NCBI GenBank assembly: GCA_027449745.1
Contig: DAIDKZ010000190.1
Coordinates: 1-33,767 of the forward strand
Direction of reading: 5' to 3'
Source: Acetobacteraceae bacterium
Lineage (GTDB): Bacteria > Pseudomonadota > Alphaproteobacteria > Acetobacterales > Acetobacteraceae
DNA: 33,767 bases
The translations under genes were made by a program, and so were the position numbers. Positions 1 through 8,894 of the stretch are shown one piece after another (positions within the stretch are counted from its first letter, which is position 1; each line of letters begins with the position of its first letter). The notes beneath the pieces are model-generated. The model saw only the letters and a list, made by a program, of their open reading frames with translations, ran no database searches and had not been told where the DNA came from.

Positions 1-1
1 C

Positions 2-298
2 GTCGGCTGCGAGGATGGGCAGGAGACCCATCTCCAGGCCATGGCCGGCGAGATCGACGAGCGCATCGCCGGGATCAAGGCCCTTGGCGGGCAGACCGGC
101 GAGGTGCGGCTGCTGATGCTGGCGGCGCTGCTGATGGCCGATGAAGTGCACGACCTGAAGGGCGAGCTCGCCCGGCTCCAGTCCGAGCGCCCCGCCGCCG
201 ACCCCGGCGCCGCCAAGACCCGCGCCGCGACATCGCGCCGCCTCGCCCGCCTCGCGGACCGGGCCGAGGAGATCGCCGCCGGGCTCGATCGCGGCTGA
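2..298 (+). CDS. zapA: Cell division protein ZapA, 5'-truncated by window edge
   Basis: The reading frame is open from base 2 and encodes a VGCEDGQE stretch followed by a helix of about 85 residues with alternating charged and hydrophobic positions. ZapA proteins have a small beta-alpha N-terminal part ending in a C-E-D-G-(Q/E)-E motif, then a long coiled-coil helix, which is what is seen here. ZapA binds and bundles FtsZ filaments at the division ring in the cytoplasm. An internal ATG at 41 could be mistaken for the start, but the motif lies upstream of it, so the gene begins outside the window. It ends four bases before the 3' end of the converging minus-strand gene. The 6S RNA that often follows zapA in Alphaproteobacteria does not fit in this gap. 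Confidence 0.85.
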   Translation, partial: VGCEDGQETHLQAMAGEIDERIAGIKALGGQTGEVRLLMLAALLMADEVHDLKGELARLQSERPAADPGAAKTRAATSRRLARLADRAEEIAAGLDRG

Positions 299-302
299 GA
301 TC

Positions 303-1166
303 TCACGCGCCGAGGAACGCCCGCATCCAGGCCTCATAGTCCGCGGCACGGCTGGCCCGCTGCAGCAGCTCCGGGGACAGAGTGGCCGCGATCTCCGCCG
401 GCCGCGTTCCGGCGCGCAACGCCGCCAAGGTCGTCTCCACCGCCTGGAGCGCGGCCTGGCTCGGCAGATGGCCCTGCAGCGCCACCCGCACGCCCTGGGC
501 CGCGAGCCACGCGCGGTCCTCCAGCGCCGGGGCGAGGCCGCCCAGCATCAGCGGCAGCTTCACCGCTTCGGCGATGGCGGCGAGTTCCTCGCGGCGCGTG
601 ACGCCGGTGAGGAACAGCGCGTCCACCCCGGCCGCTTCGTAGGCGCGCCCGCGCGCGATAGCCTCCGCCACGCCGGCCACCGACACGGCCCCGGTGCGCC
701 CGACCACGACCAGCGCGGGATCCTGCCGCCCGGCAAGCGCCGCGCGCATCTTGCCCACGCCTTCCTCGACCGGAACGAGCTGCATCCGGCCGACGCCGCC
801 ATAGGGCACGGGCAGAAGCGTGTCCTCGATGGTCAGCGCGGCGACCCCGGCGATCTCCAGCTCCTCGACGGTGCGCTTCACGCTCAGCGCGTTGCCGTAG
901 CCGTGATCGGCATCGACCATCAGCGGCAGATCGGCGGCGCGGCCGATGCGCAGCGCCAGGCCGGCGAGTTCGCTCAGCGTGAGCACGATGAGATCGGGCG
1001 CGCCGAGCACGGCGAGCGCGGCGACCGAGCCGGCCAGCATGCCCATTTCGAAGCCGAGATCGAGCGCGATACGCGCGCTCAGCGGGTCGTGCAGCGAGGC
1101 GGGAAAAATGCAGTCTTCGCCAGCGAGAAGCGCGCGCATCCGCGCCCGGCGCGGCGCGGCGTTCAT
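303..1166 (-). CDS. Oxaloacetate decarboxylase (isocitrate lyase/PEP mutase superfamily)
   Basis: The 287-residue protein matches the PA4872-type oxaloacetate decarboxylase subgroup in length and along its whole sequence. Seen motifs are DPLSARIALDLGFEMGMLAGS near residues 27-46, the metal-binding VDADHGYGN with Asp87 as the likely Mg2+ ligand, the IEDTLLP loop, and a late VALQGH histidine. The family is a TIM-barrel that decarboxylates oxaloacetate to pyruvate. The cysteine of true isocitrate lyases (KKCGH) is absent, so a C-C lyase acting on isocitrate is unlikely. The ATG overlaps the stop of the upstream hydroxy-acid oxidase by 4 bases (ATGA), so the two are translationally coupled. A shared pathway from a hydroxy acid to a keto acid is plausible but unproven. 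Other superfamily reactions on related 2-keto acids cannot be excluded. Confidence 0.8.
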   Translation of the reverse strand: MNAAPRRARMRALLAGEDCIFPASLHDPLSARIALDLGFEMGMLAGSVAALAVLGAPDLIVLTLSELAGLALRIGRAADLPLMVDADHGYGNALSVKRTVEELEIAGVAALTIEDTLLPVPYGGVGRMQLVPVEEGVGKMRAALAGRQDPALVVVGRTGAVSVAGVAEAIARGRAYEAAGVDALFLTGVTRREELAAIAEAVKLPLMLGGLAPALEDRAWLAAQGVRVALQGHLPSQAALQAVETTLAALRAGTRPAEIAATLSPELLQRASRAADYEAWMRAFLGA

Positions 1167-2272
1167 CGTTCGGACTCCACACGGCCAGATGCGAAATCAC
1201 GCAACGGAAAGGCGCTGTGGACATGGGGCGCGGACACCGGCTGCGTCGCGGCGAGCAGCCCGGGATGGAGTTCGTCGAGCCGCGTGACCCCGAGCAGGCC
1301 GAGGGCGATGCGCACCTCGTCCTCCAAGAGTTCGAGCACGCGCACGATGCCCGGCGCGCCGGCGGCGGCGAGCCCGTAGCAGAACAGCCGCCCGATGCCG
1401 ACGAGATCGGCGCCAAGCGCGATCGCCTTGACAATATCGGTGCCGCGGCAGAAGCCGCCATCGATGACGATGCGCGCCCGCCCGCGCAGCGCGGCGACGA
1501 TTTCGGGCAGGACGGTCATCGTCCCCAGGCCGTGATCGAGCTGCCGCCCGCCATGGTTGGAGACATAGACGAACGCGACACCGAGTTCCGCGGCGCGCGC
1601 GGCATCCTCCGCGGTGGCGATACCCTTCAGCATCAGCGGAATGGCGTGCCGGTCGCGCAGGCGCACCACGTCGTCCCAGTTGAGCGCCGCCTGGAACGCC
1701 AGCCCCTGCGGATTGCGCCGCCAGGGCTTGTCGAACCGGTTGGCGATGTCGCGTTCGCGGCGGCTGTATTGGGCGGTATCGACGGTGAGGCAGAACGCGT
1801 CGTAGCCGGCCGCGATGGCACGGCGCACCTGTTCATCCACCCACGCGCCGTCGCCGCGCACATAGAGCTGATAGACCCGCGGCCCGCTCGAAGCCGCCGC
1901 GGCGGCTTCGAGCCCCGGCTGGGTGACCGAGCTGAGGCAGAAGGGCACGCCGAACGCACCGGCGGCGCGCGCCACCGCCGCGCCGGCATCGGGATGGAAG
2001 GATTCCAGCGAGCCGATCGGCGCCAGAGCCACCGGCAGGCGGATGGACCGGCCGAGACAGCGCGCCGAGGCATCGATGCGGGAGACATCGCGCAAAACCA
2101 GCGGGCGAAAGGCCAGCGCATCCAGCGCGGCGCGGTTGCGCGCGACGGTGGTCTCGGTCTCTGTGCCGCCGATGAGGTAACCCCAGATCTCACGCGACAG
2201 CGCCGCCTCGGCCGCGGGCAGGAATTCGTGCAGCGCCTGGAACCGCTGGGCAAGATCGTCGGCTTCCGACAT
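1163..2272 (-). CDS. FMN-dependent alpha-hydroxy-acid oxidase/dehydrogenase
   Basis: The protein is about 369 residues and is a TIM-barrel flavoprotein of the glycolate oxidase/L-lactate dehydrogenase/mandelate dehydrogenase family. The hallmark SNHGGRQLD carries the catalytic histidine and the substrate-binding arginine. VYQLYV and the C-terminal DGGFCRGTDIVKAIALGAD with VGIGR form the FMN phosphate site. It oxidises an (S)-2-hydroxy acid to a 2-keto acid; the substrate cannot be read from sequence. In-frame ATGs exist at 2302 and 2293, but the ATG at 2272 has GGAGG five bases ahead, so I prefer it. There is no transmembrane anchor, so it is predicted to be cytoplasmic. It is the first gene of a two-gene operon and is divergent from the sigma-54-driven transporter operon, with about 240 bases between the starts. 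Confidence 0.85.
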   Translation of the reverse strand: MSEADDLAQRFQALHEFLPAAEAALSREIWGYLIGGTETETTVARNRAALDALAFRPLVLRDVSRIDASARCLGRSIRLPVALAPIGSLESFHPDAGAAVARAAGAFGVPFCLSSVTQPGLEAAAAASSGPRVYQLYVRGDGAWVDEQVRRAIAAGYDAFCLTVDTAQYSRRERDIANRFDKPWRRNPQGLAFQAALNWDDVVRLRDRHAIPLMLKGIATAEDAARAAELGVAFVYVSNHGGRQLDHGLGTMTVLPEIVAALRGRARIVIDGGFCRGTDIVKAIALGADLVGIGRLFCYGLAAAGAPGIVRVLELLEDEVRIALGLLGVTRLDELHPGLLAATQPVSAPHVHSAFPLRDFASGRVESER

Positions 2273-2449
2273 TGCTGCCTCCGTTTCCTCCATGTTCGCC
2301 ACAGTCTAGCCGCCGGGGCCGGGCCGGCAAGACGCATCGTCTGCCGCAGAGGCAGTCAATGGCGCCGTCGATGCCGCGGAATTGGGCACATTCGCCCGCC
2401 TGGGCAAAGCGCACCCGGCCCAACCACCGCGGACGGGCCGCGGCCAATC

Positions 2450-2465
2450 TGGCACGCGCTTTGCT
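2450..2465 (+). promoter_or_regulatory. Sigma-54 (RpoN) promoter for the biuret/formamide operon
   Basis: The sequence TGGCACG-CGCT-TTGCT matches the -24/-12 consensus TGGCAC-N5-TTGC(A/T). The GG pair (2451-2452) and GC pair (2463-2464) are spaced exactly as sigma-54 requires. Predicted transcription starts near 2476, giving a leader of about 39 bases that contains GGAGGG at 2501-2506 before the ATG at 2515. Sigma-54 promoters of nitrogen scavenging genes are normally activated by NtrC, but I could not identify a convincing NtrC palindrome upstream. Confidence 0.8.
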
Positions 2466-2514
2466 TCGAAGTTCGCCGCACATGCGAGCGATATGCAGAG
2501 GGAGGGAAGACGGA

Positions 2515-3639
2515 ATGGCATCCGGAAGCGGGTTTTCGCGGCGGGCGGTGCTCGGCGGTCTAGGCCTCGGCGCGGCGGGTCTGGCGGCAGGGTCCCTGGC
2601 GGCACCGGCGGCGCGCGCCGCGGGCAAGACGATCGTCGGCTTCATCTATGTCGGCACCGCCAATGACTATGGCTACAACCAGGCCCATGCCGAGGGTGCC
2701 GCCGCGGTGCGCAAGATGCCGGGCGTGACCGTGCTGGAGCAGGCCCGCGTGCCCGAGACGGTGGCGGTGCAGAACACCATGGACGGGATGATCAATCTCG
2801 ACGGCGCCTCGATCCTGTTCCCGACCTCGTTCGGCTATTTCGATCCGTTCGTGCTGCGCCTGGCGAAGAGCAAGCCGAAGGCGCAGTTCCTCCACGCCGG
2901 TGGGCTGTGGAAGGAGGGCGAACCGCTCAATGCCCACTCCTATTTCGGCTTCATCAGCCAGGCGGTCTACACCGCGGGCATCGTCGCCGGGCACATGAGC
3001 AAATCCAAGAAGCTCGGCTTCATCGCGGCGAAGCCGATCCCGCAGGTGCTGCGCAACATCAATGCCTTCACACTCGGCGCGCAAAGCGTCGATTCGTCGA
3101 TCACCACCACCGTCGTCTTCACCGGCGACTGGTTTCTGCCCGTGCGCGAGGCGGAAGCGGCCAACAGCCTCGCCGATCAGGGTGCGGATGTCCTCACCTG
3201 CCACGTCGATAGTCCGAAAGTGGTGATGGAGACAGCGGACAAGCGCGGCATCTTCTGCACCGGCTATCACACCAACCAGGCGGTGCTGGCGCCCAAAGCC
3301 TATCTGACCGGCGCGGAGTGGAACTGGACCGGGCTCTATCCGCGCCTGGTCGGCGATCTCATCGCCGGCAAGACTCTCCCCAACATGATCCGCGGCGGAT
3401 TTCGCGAGGGGTTCGTGCGCAACTCCGCCTACAACGCGATCGTTCCCGAGGCAGCGCGCAAGCAGGCCGATGGCGTGCGGGCGCAGTTCATGGCCGGCAA
3501 TTTCGCCGTGTTCAAAGGCCCGCTCAAGGACAACAAAGGCAATACCGTCCTCGGCGCCGGCACGACGCTCGACGAATTCGACCTCGTGCTGGAGCAGATG
3601 AACTATCTCGTCGCCGGCGTCATCGGCAGCACCAGCTGA
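2515..3639 (+). CDS. BMP/PnrA-family ABC transporter substrate-binding protein, Tat-exported
   Basis: The 374-residue periplasmic binding protein starts with SRRAVLGG, a twin-arginine signal, and a cleavage region around AAPAARA-AG. The mature part has the BMP/Med family opening GFIYVGTANDYGYNQAHAEG, the motif ILFPTSFGY, and a C-terminal region rich in aromatic residues. BMP-family proteins in other bacteria bind nucleosides and similar polar heterocyclic or amide compounds. The ATG at 2515 is chosen because GGAGGG sits 8 bases before it and the signal peptide begins there; a much longer open frame upstream lacks these features. It is the first gene of an operon with two permeases, formamidase, biuret hydrolase and the ATPase. 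From context the ligand is probably biuret, triuret, formamide or a related ureido compound. That assignment is inference. Confidence 0.85.
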   Translation: MASGSGFSRRAVLGGLGLGAAGLAAGSLAAPAARAAGKTIVGFIYVGTANDYGYNQAHAEGAAAVRKMPGVTVLEQARVPETVAVQNTMDGMINLDGASILFPTSFGYFDPFVLRLAKSKPKAQFLHAGGLWKEGEPLNAHSYFGFISQAVYTAGIVAGHMSKSKKLGFIAAKPIPQVLRNINAFTLGAQSVDSSITTTVVFTGDWFLPVREAEAANSLADQGADVLTCHVDSPKVVMETADKRGIFCTGYHTNQAVLAPKAYLTGAEWNWTGLYPRLVGDLIAGKTLPNMIRGGFREGFVRNSAYNAIVPEAARKQADGVRAQFMAGNFAVFKGPLKDNKGNTVLGAGTTLDEFDLVLEQMNYLVAGVIGSTS

Positions 3640-3649
3640 GGCCGGGGCG

Positions 3650-4747
3650 ATGCGGCTGGTGCGGCTGGCGGACGCGGCGGCGCCACCGCTGGTGGCCTTG
3701 CTCGCGACAATCGTCGCATTCGCACTGTTCCTGCTCGCCGCCGGCGCCGATCCGCTGCGGGCCTACGGGCTGATCTATCTCGGCGCGTTCGGCACCTGGT
3801 TTTCCTGGCAGAATACGCTGGTGCGGGCCGCGCCGCTGCTGCTCACCGCGCTCGGCATGGCGCTGCCGGCGCAGATCGGGCTGATCGTCATCGGGGCGGA
3901 GGGCGGCTTCGTCGCCGGTGGCGTCGCTGCCATCGCGGCCGGCCTGCCGCTTGCCGCGCTCGGCTTGCCGGCGGTGATCGTGCTCACCGGCATGGCGCTC
4001 GCCGGCATGGCGACCGGGGCCGCGCTGGTGGCCGCGTGCGGCGCGCTGCGCCATTGGCGCGGCGTGAACGAAACGATCTCCTCCCTGCTGATCGCCTACA
4101 TCGCCATCGCCGTGTGCGACCAGCTCGTCGAAGGCGCGATGCGCGATCCCGCCAGTCTGAACAAGCCTTCGACCCGGCCACTGCCCGAAGCGCTGATGCT
4201 GGGGACGATCCCCGGCACCAACGTCCATCTCGGCCTCGTTCTCGGACTGATCTTCTGTGTCCTGGCCTATGTTTTCGTCTTCCATACCACCTGGGGATTC
4301 GCCGCGCGCGTGGTCGGCGCCAATGCGCGCGCCGGCCGGCTCGTCGGTTTGCCGGTGGGCCGCCTCATCCTCATCGTCACCGCGCTCGCCGGGGCGGCGA
4401 CGGGGCTCGCTGGCATGGTCGAAGTGGCCGCGGTGCAAGGCGCGGCCAGCGCGGATCTCGCCGTGGGCTACGGCTACACCGGCATCCTCGTCGCTTTCCT
4501 GGCACGCCAGAACCCGCTCGCGGTCATCCCAGTCGCGGTGCTGATGGGCGGGCTGGAAGCGAGCGGCGGGCTTCTCGAGCAGCGTCTGCAACTGCCGGAC
4601 GCGACCATCACCGTGCTGCGAGGCCTGCTGTTCATCATGCTGCTGGCCAGTGAAACGCTGCAAGGAAGGCTGCGGTTGAAGCTGCGCGCCCGCGCGCCAC
4701 GCCCCGCACCCGAGCCGGTACGCCGGGCGCAGGCAGGTGGTGCGTGA
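3650..4747 (+). CDS. ABC transporter permease (YufP-like, BMP-associated)
   Basis: The 365-residue, very hydrophobic protein belongs to the branched-chain/ribose-type permease superfamily. Seen are a first membrane helix near residues 15-35, GLIYLGAFGTWFSW, the conserved E-G-G-F-V stretch, the cytoplasmic loop NETISSLLIAYIA, and the ATPase-contacting VVGANARAGRLVGL. YufP-type permeases pair with a YufQ-type partner and a double ATPase to import nucleoside-like solutes, the same set found here. The ATG at 3650 follows the binding-protein stop by 10 bases. The gene ends in a 4-base GTGA overlap with the next permease. The C-terminal tail is rich in Arg/Pro/Ala and is probably cytoplasmic. The substrate is unknown apart from operon context. 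Confidence 0.85.
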   Translation: MRLVRLADAAAPPLVALLATIVAFALFLLAAGADPLRAYGLIYLGAFGTWFSWQNTLVRAAPLLLTALGMALPAQIGLIVIGAEGGFVAGGVAAIAAGLPLAALGLPAVIVLTGMALAGMATGAALVAACGALRHWRGVNETISSLLIAYIAIAVCDQLVEGAMRDPASLNKPSTRPLPEALMLGTIPGTNVHLGLVLGLIFCVLAYVFVFHTTWGFAARVVGANARAGRLVGLPVGRLILIVTALAGAATGLAGMVEVAAVQGAASADLAVGYGYTGILVAFLARQNPLAVIPVAVLMGGLEASGGLLEQRLQLPDATITVLRGLLFIMLLASETLQGRLRLKLRARAPRPAPEPVRRAQAGGA

Positions 4748-5664
4748 GCGGGATCGGCTGGTGGGGCGTGCCGGTCGCGGTGCTCGCCGGCGCCATTCGC
4801 GTCTCGACGCCGTTCCTGTTCGTCAGCCTCGGCGAACTCGTCACCGAGAAGAGCGGCCGGGTCAATCTCGGGCTGGAAGGCACGCTCGTGATGGGCGCGA
4901 TGAGCGGCTTCGCGATCGCCTGGCTCACCGGCTCGCCATGGCTTGGCGTGCTCGCCGCCGCCCTGGTCGGCGCGCTGCTCGGTGTGTTGCACGCGGCGAT
5001 CTGCTCGCTGCCGCGGGTCAACCCGATCGCCGTCGGGATCGCGATGATGCTGTTCGGCACCGGCCTCGCCTTCTATCTCGGCAAGCCGTTCATCGAACCG
5101 AAGGCGCCCGAACTGCCGGCGCTCGACCTCGGCTTCTGGAGCGCCAACCCGGCGATCCGCTCGGCGCTGAAGGTGAACGCGCTGTTCTTCATCGGCGTCG
5201 CTCTCGCCCCCGCCCTCGTCTGGATGCTGCGCAATTCCGGCATCGGCCTGGTGCTGCGCATGGTCGGCGACAGCGAGGACGCGGCGCGCGCGATGGGCTA
5301 TTCGCCGCGCCTGGTTCGCCTCGCCGCGACTGGCTTTGGCGGTGCGCTGGCGGGGATCGGCGGCTCGTTCCTCTCGCTCTACTATCCGGGAAGCTGGAAC
5401 GAGGGACTGTCCAGCGGCCAGGGCATCACCGCGGTGGCGCTGGTGATCTTCGCGCGCTGGAACCCGATGGGTTGCCTCTGGGCCTCGCTTCTGTTCGGCG
5501 GCGCCGGCGCGCTGGGGCCAGCTCTGCAGGCCATCGGCGTCACCGGCTTCTACCACCTGTTCAACGCCTTGCCCTACATTGTGACATTGCTGATCATGAT
5601 CGTCTCCTGCTCGCCCGACCGCACCCTGGCCGGCGCGCCAGGTGAGTTGAGCATCACGCGGTGA
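4744..5664 (+). CDS. ABC transporter permease (YufQ-like, BMP-associated)
   Basis: The 306-residue permease begins at a GTG that overlaps the TGA of the previous gene (GTGA). It carries the YufQ-type features [25 protein letters not shown] near residues 20-45, the [16 protein letters not shown] coupling loop, and a C-terminal [17 protein letters not shown] segment. About eight to ten hydrophobic helices are visible. It should form a heterodimer with the upstream permease in the inner membrane. The last codons overlap the spacer and RBS of the following formamidase gene, so transporter and enzymes are co-transcribed and probably translationally coupled. Confidence 0.85.
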   Translation: MSGIGWWGVPVAVLAGAIRVSTPFLFVSLGELVTEKSGRVNLGLEGTLVMGAMSGFAIAWLTGSPWLGVLAAALVGALLGVLHAAICSLPRVNPIAVGIAMMLFGTGLAFYLGKPFIEPKAPELPALDLGFWSANPAIRSALKVNALFFIGVALAPALVWMLRNSGIGLVLRMVGDSEDAARAMGYSPRLVRLAATGFGGALAGIGGSFLSLYYPGSWNEGLSSGQGITAVALVIFARWNPMGCLWASLLFGGAGALGPALQAIGVTGFYHLFNALPYIVTLLIMIVSCSPDRTLAGAPGELSITR

Positions 5665-5678
5665 GGGAGGAAAATGCG

Positions 5679-6677
5679 ATGAGTGGCCTTGGCGGGCTGA
5701 ACAAATCACCGAACGGCGTCGTCGTCGGGCTGGCGCAGCTGGCATTGCCAGTGGTCTCGACGGCCCAAGACCTGGCCGCGCAGACGCTGAAAATCTGCGC
5801 CATGGTCGGCAAGGCGCGGCGCGGGCTCGCGGGGATGGACCTCGTCGTCTTTCCCGAATACGCGCTGCACGGCCTGTCCATGGACACCAATCCGGCGATC
5901 ATGTGCCGAATGGACGGACCCGAGGTCGCGGCGTTCCGCGCCGCCTGCCGCGAGCACCGGATCTGGGGCTGCTTCTCGCTGATGGAGTTCAACCCGCACG
6001 GCAATCCCTACAACACCGGCATCATCATCGACGATGCGGGGGAAGTACGCCTCTATTATCGCAAGCTGCACCCTTGGGTCCCGGTCGAGCCCTGGGAGCC
6101 AGGCGATCTCGGCATTCCAGTCTGCGACGGGCCGAACGGCTCGAAGCTCGCACTCATCATCTGCCACGACGGGATGTTTCCCGAAATGGCCCGCGAGGCC
6201 GCCTACAAGGGTGCGGAGATCATGCTCCGCACCGCCGGCTACACCGCACCGATCCGCCACGCCTGGCGCATCACCAACCAGGCCAACGCCTTCTGCAATC
6301 TGATGGCGACGGCAAGCGTGTGCATGTGCGGCAGCGACGGCACGTTCAACTCGATGGGCGAGGCGATGCTGTGCAATTTCGACGGCACGATCCTCGCCGA
6401 GGGCGGCGCCATCGCGGACGAGATCGTCGCCGCGGAGCTGCGCCCGGACCTGGTCCGCGAAGCGCGCGCGCACTGGGGCGTGGAAAACAACATCTACCAG
6501 TTCGGCCATCGCGGCTACACCGCCGTCGCCGGCGGCGCCGGGGATTGCCCCTACACCTACATGCAGGACCTCGTGGCCGGACGCTACCGTCTGCCATGGG
6601 AGGAGAGCGTCCGCGTCAGGGACGGAACGTCCTGCGGATTCCAAGCACCGACCCGCCGATACGGAGACGAGACATGA
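5679..6677 (+). CDS. amiF: Formamidase (AmiF-type aliphatic amidase, nitrilase superfamily)
   Basis: The 332-residue protein is a cytoplasmic nitrilase-fold amidase that closely tracks formamidase AmiF of Helicobacter. The Glu-Lys-Cys triad is intact: Glu60 in FPEY, Lys129 in YYRKLHPW, and Cys162 in ICHDGM. Signature regions [32 protein letters not shown] and the terminal LPWEE are also present. AmiF hydrolyses formamide to formate and ammonia; the short-chain amidase AmiE is the main alternative, but the FSLMEFNP and WxPxEPW context favours formamidase. A GTG at 5661 is in frame, but the ATG at 5679 has GGGAGG 8 bases upstream and fits the family's N terminus. The gene ends in a 4-base ATGA overlap with the biuret hydrolase gene. 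Formate dehydrogenase is not encoded nearby. Confidence 0.88.
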   Translation: MSGLGGLNKSPNGVVVGLAQLALPVVSTAQDLAAQTLKICAMVGKARRGLAGMDLVVFPEYALHGLSMDTNPAIMCRMDGPEVAAFRAACREHRIWGCFSLMEFNPHGNPYNTGIIIDDAGEVRLYYRKLHPWVPVEPWEPGDLGIPVCDGPNGSKLALIICHDGMFPEMAREAAYKGAEIMLRTAGYTAPIRHAWRITNQANAFCNLMATASVCMCGSDGTFNSMGEAMLCNFDGTILAEGGAIADEIVAAELRPDLVREARAHWGVENNIYQFGHRGYTAVAGGAGDCPYTYMQDLVAGRYRLPWEESVRVRDGTSCGFQAPTRRYGDET

Positions 6678-7357
6678 GCGAAGGCCAGATCCCGGCCGAT
6701 CCCTATCCCTGGCCGTTCGATGGCGATCTCCGGCCGGCCAACACGGCGCTGATCGTCATCGACATGCAGACCGATTTCTGCGGCATCGGCGGCTATGTCG
6801 ATCGCATGGGCTACGATCTGTCGCTGACGCGCGCGCCGATCGCACCGATCGCCGCGGTGCTCGCTTCGATGCGCGCCAAGGGCTACCATGTGTTCCACAC
6901 CCGCGAAGGTCACCGGCCGGACCTTTCCGACCTGCCGGAGAACAAGCGCTGGCGGTCGCGGCGCATCGGCGCGGGCATCGGCGATCCCGGGCCATGCGGC
7001 AGGATTCTCGTGCGCGGCGAACCGGGCTGGGAGATCATCGCCGATCTCGCGCCCGCACCGGAGGAGGTGATCATCGACAAGCCCGGCAAGGGCTCGTTCT
7101 GTGCCACCGATCTCGAACTGATCCTGCGGCTGCGCGGCATCCGCAACATCGTGCTGACCGGCATCACCACCGATGTCTGCGTCCACACCACGATGCGCGA
7201 GGCGAATGATCGCGGCTTCGAGTGCCTGCTGCTGGAGGATTGCTGCGGCGCGACCGACGCGGCGAACCACGCGCACGCCATCCGCATGATCAAGATGCAG
7301 GGCGGCGTGTTCGGCACCGTCTCGAATTCGGCCGAATTCCTCGCGCACCTGCCATGA
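6674..7357 (+). CDS. biuH: Biuret hydrolase (isochorismatase-like cysteine hydrolase)
   Basis: The 227-residue protein is an isochorismatase-like hydrolase strikingly similar to characterised biuret hydrolase of Rhizobium leguminosarum. The triad Asp30 (IDMQTDF), Lys136 (DKPGKGSF) and Cys169 (TTDVCVHTT) lies at a constant offset of six from Asp36/Lys142/Cys175 of that enzyme, and Lys139 and Gln209 also correspond. Family-specific strings include [36 protein letters not shown] and [10 protein letters not shown]. The enzyme hydrolyses biuret to allophanate and ammonia in the cytoplasm. Triuret hydrolase (TrtA) is a close homologue, so a triuret preference is the main alternative. The start is fixed by the ATGA overlap with the formamidase gene, and the stop overlaps the next gene's ATG in the same way. 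Comparison sequences are recalled, not searched. Confidence 0.87.
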   Translation: MSEGQIPADPYPWPFDGDLRPANTALIVIDMQTDFCGIGGYVDRMGYDLSLTRAPIAPIAAVLASMRAKGYHVFHTREGHRPDLSDLPENKRWRSRRIGAGIGDPGPCGRILVRGEPGWEIIADLAPAPEEVIIDKPGKGSFCATDLELILRLRGIRNIVLTGITTDVCVHTTMREANDRGFECLLLEDCCGATDAANHAHAIRMIKMQGGVFGTVSNSAEFLAHLP

Positions 7358-8874
7358 CCGACGCGCCGCGCGCGCCCGCGCTCGAAGCGATCGGCATGGA
7401 GAAGCGCTTCGGCACACTCGCCGCGCTGGACAATGTCTCGATGCGCGTCGAAGCAGGGTCGGTGCACGCGCTGCTCGGCGAGAACGGCGCCGGCAAGTCC
7501 ACGCTGGTCAAGTGCATCATGGGCTATTATCGCCCGGACTCCGGCGCGGTGGTGCTGGACGGGCACGAGATCACCATCCGCTCGCCGCGCGATGCGCATC
7601 TGCACGGCATCGGCATGGTCTACCAGCATTTCACCTTGGTACCGTCGATGACGGTGCTGGAAAATCTCGTGCTCGCACGCGCCCCCGGCGCCGGACGAAT
7701 CGATTGGGACGCCGAGCGCGCGCGGCTCGACGCTTTCCTGCAGACCATGCCCTTCACCGTCCGGCTGACGACGCCGGTGGCCGCCCTGGCCGCGGGCGAA
7801 CGCCAGAAGGCGGAGATTCTCAAGCAGCTCTATCTCGACGCCCGCTTCCTCATCCTCGATGAGCCGACCTCGGTCCTCACGCCGCAGGAGGCCGACGAGA
7901 TGCTCGCGATGCTGCGCGGCATGGCCCGCTCCGGGCGCATCACCGTTCTCATCATCACGCACAAATTCCGCGAGGTGCTCGCATTCGCCGACGCCGTCAC
8001 CGTCCTGCGTCGCGGCAGGCTCGCCGGCGGCGGGGCCGTCGGCGCGCTCGGCGTCGAGGCGATGGCGCGGCTGATGGTGGGCGAGGACCGCATCGCGGAG
8101 GCTGCGCCGCGCGCAGTGCGCGCGCCGGGAGCGGACCTGGTCACGGTGGAGGCGCTGGAAGCGGTCGACGATTCCGGGGCCGCGGCGCTGCGCGGTGTAA
8201 GCCTCGCCGTGCGCGCCGGCGAGATCGTCGGCATCGCCGGCGTTTCCGGCAACGGCCAGAGCGAATTGGTGGAGGTGCTCGCCGGCCAGCGCCGCGCGCG
8301 CGCCGGTGCCGTGCGCATCCACGGCACGCCCTATCATGCGACGCGGCGCGAAATGCTGGCGCACCGGCTCGCGGTGCTGCCCGAGGAACCGCTGCGCAAC
8401 GCTGCCGTCGCCACGATGAGCGTCGCGGCGAACATGGCGCTGCGGCGCTTCGATCAGCCGCCGATGGCGCGTGGCAAATTCCTCAGCGCCGGGCGGATGC
8501 GCGCCGCGGCCGAGACGCTGATCGCGCGCTATCGCGTCAAGACCCCGTCCCCGGACGCGCCGATCGGCACGCTCTCCGGCGGCAATGTGCAGCGCGCGGT
8601 GCTGGGACGCGAACTCGGCCGCGAGGCGGATGTCCTGATCGCCGCCAATCCAGTCTTTGGGCTCGATTTTGCCGCGGTGGCGGACATCCACGCGCAGATC
8701 ATCGCCGCCCGCAACCGAGGCACCGCGGTGCTGCTGGTGAGCGAGGATCTCGACGAGTTGCTGGAACTGGCCGATCGCATCCTGGTGATGGCCGGCGGCC
8801 GCGTGGTCTACGAAACCGAGGCCGCGACGGCGGACCGCATGCTGATCGGCCAGCACATGGCGGGGCACGCCTGA
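7354..8874 (+). CDS. ABC transporter ATP-binding protein, double ATPase (YufO-like)
   Basis: The 506-residue protein has two ATPase halves. The first (about 10-235) has Walker [11 protein letters not shown]-loop [13 protein letters not shown], a relaxed signature [10 protein letters not shown] and Walker [13 protein letters not shown]. The second (about 265-495) has the degenerate Walker [11 protein letters not shown], signature LSGGNVQR and [12 protein letters not shown] in place of Walker B. This asymmetry is normal for sugar/nucleoside double ATPases. It powers the two upstream permeases. The ATG overlaps the biuH stop by 4 bases (ATGA), so the ATPase was placed after the enzymes rather than beside its permeases. 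It is the last gene of the operon; 14 bases later the 3' end of the converging monooxygenase gene begins. Confidence 0.9.
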   Translation: MTDAPRAPALEAIGMEKRFGTLAALDNVSMRVEAGSVHALLGENGAGKSTLVKCIMGYYRPDSGAVVLDGHEITIRSPRDAHLHGIGMVYQHFTLVPSMTVLENLVLARAPGAGRIDWDAERARLDAFLQTMPFTVRLTTPVAALAAGERQKAEILKQLYLDARFLILDEPTSVLTPQEADEMLAMLRGMARSGRITVLIITHKFREVLAFADAVTVLRRGRLAGGGAVGALGVEAMARLMVGEDRIAEAAPRAVRAPGADLVTVEALEAVDDSGAAALRGVSLAVRAGEIVGIAGVSGNGQSELVEVLAGQRRARAGAVRIHGTPYHATRREMLAHRLAVLPEEPLRNAAVATMSVAANMALRRFDQPPMARGKFLSAGRMRAAAETLIARYRVKTPSPDAPIGTLSGGNVQRAVLGRELGREADVLIAANPVFGLDFAAVADIHAQIIAARNRGTAVLLVSEDLDELLELADRILVMAGGRVVYETEAATADRMLIGQHMAGHA

Positions 8875-8878
8875 TCCT

Positions 8879-8894
8879 GGCTGCGGCTTCAGCC
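8879..8894. terminator. Possible bidirectional terminator between converging genes
   Basis: GGCTG and CAGCC arms with a 6-base loop lie in the 14-base gap and just inside the end of the monooxygenase gene. The stem is only 5 bp and no T-tract follows, so this is weak evidence supported mainly by its position between two converging operons. Confidence 0.3.
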
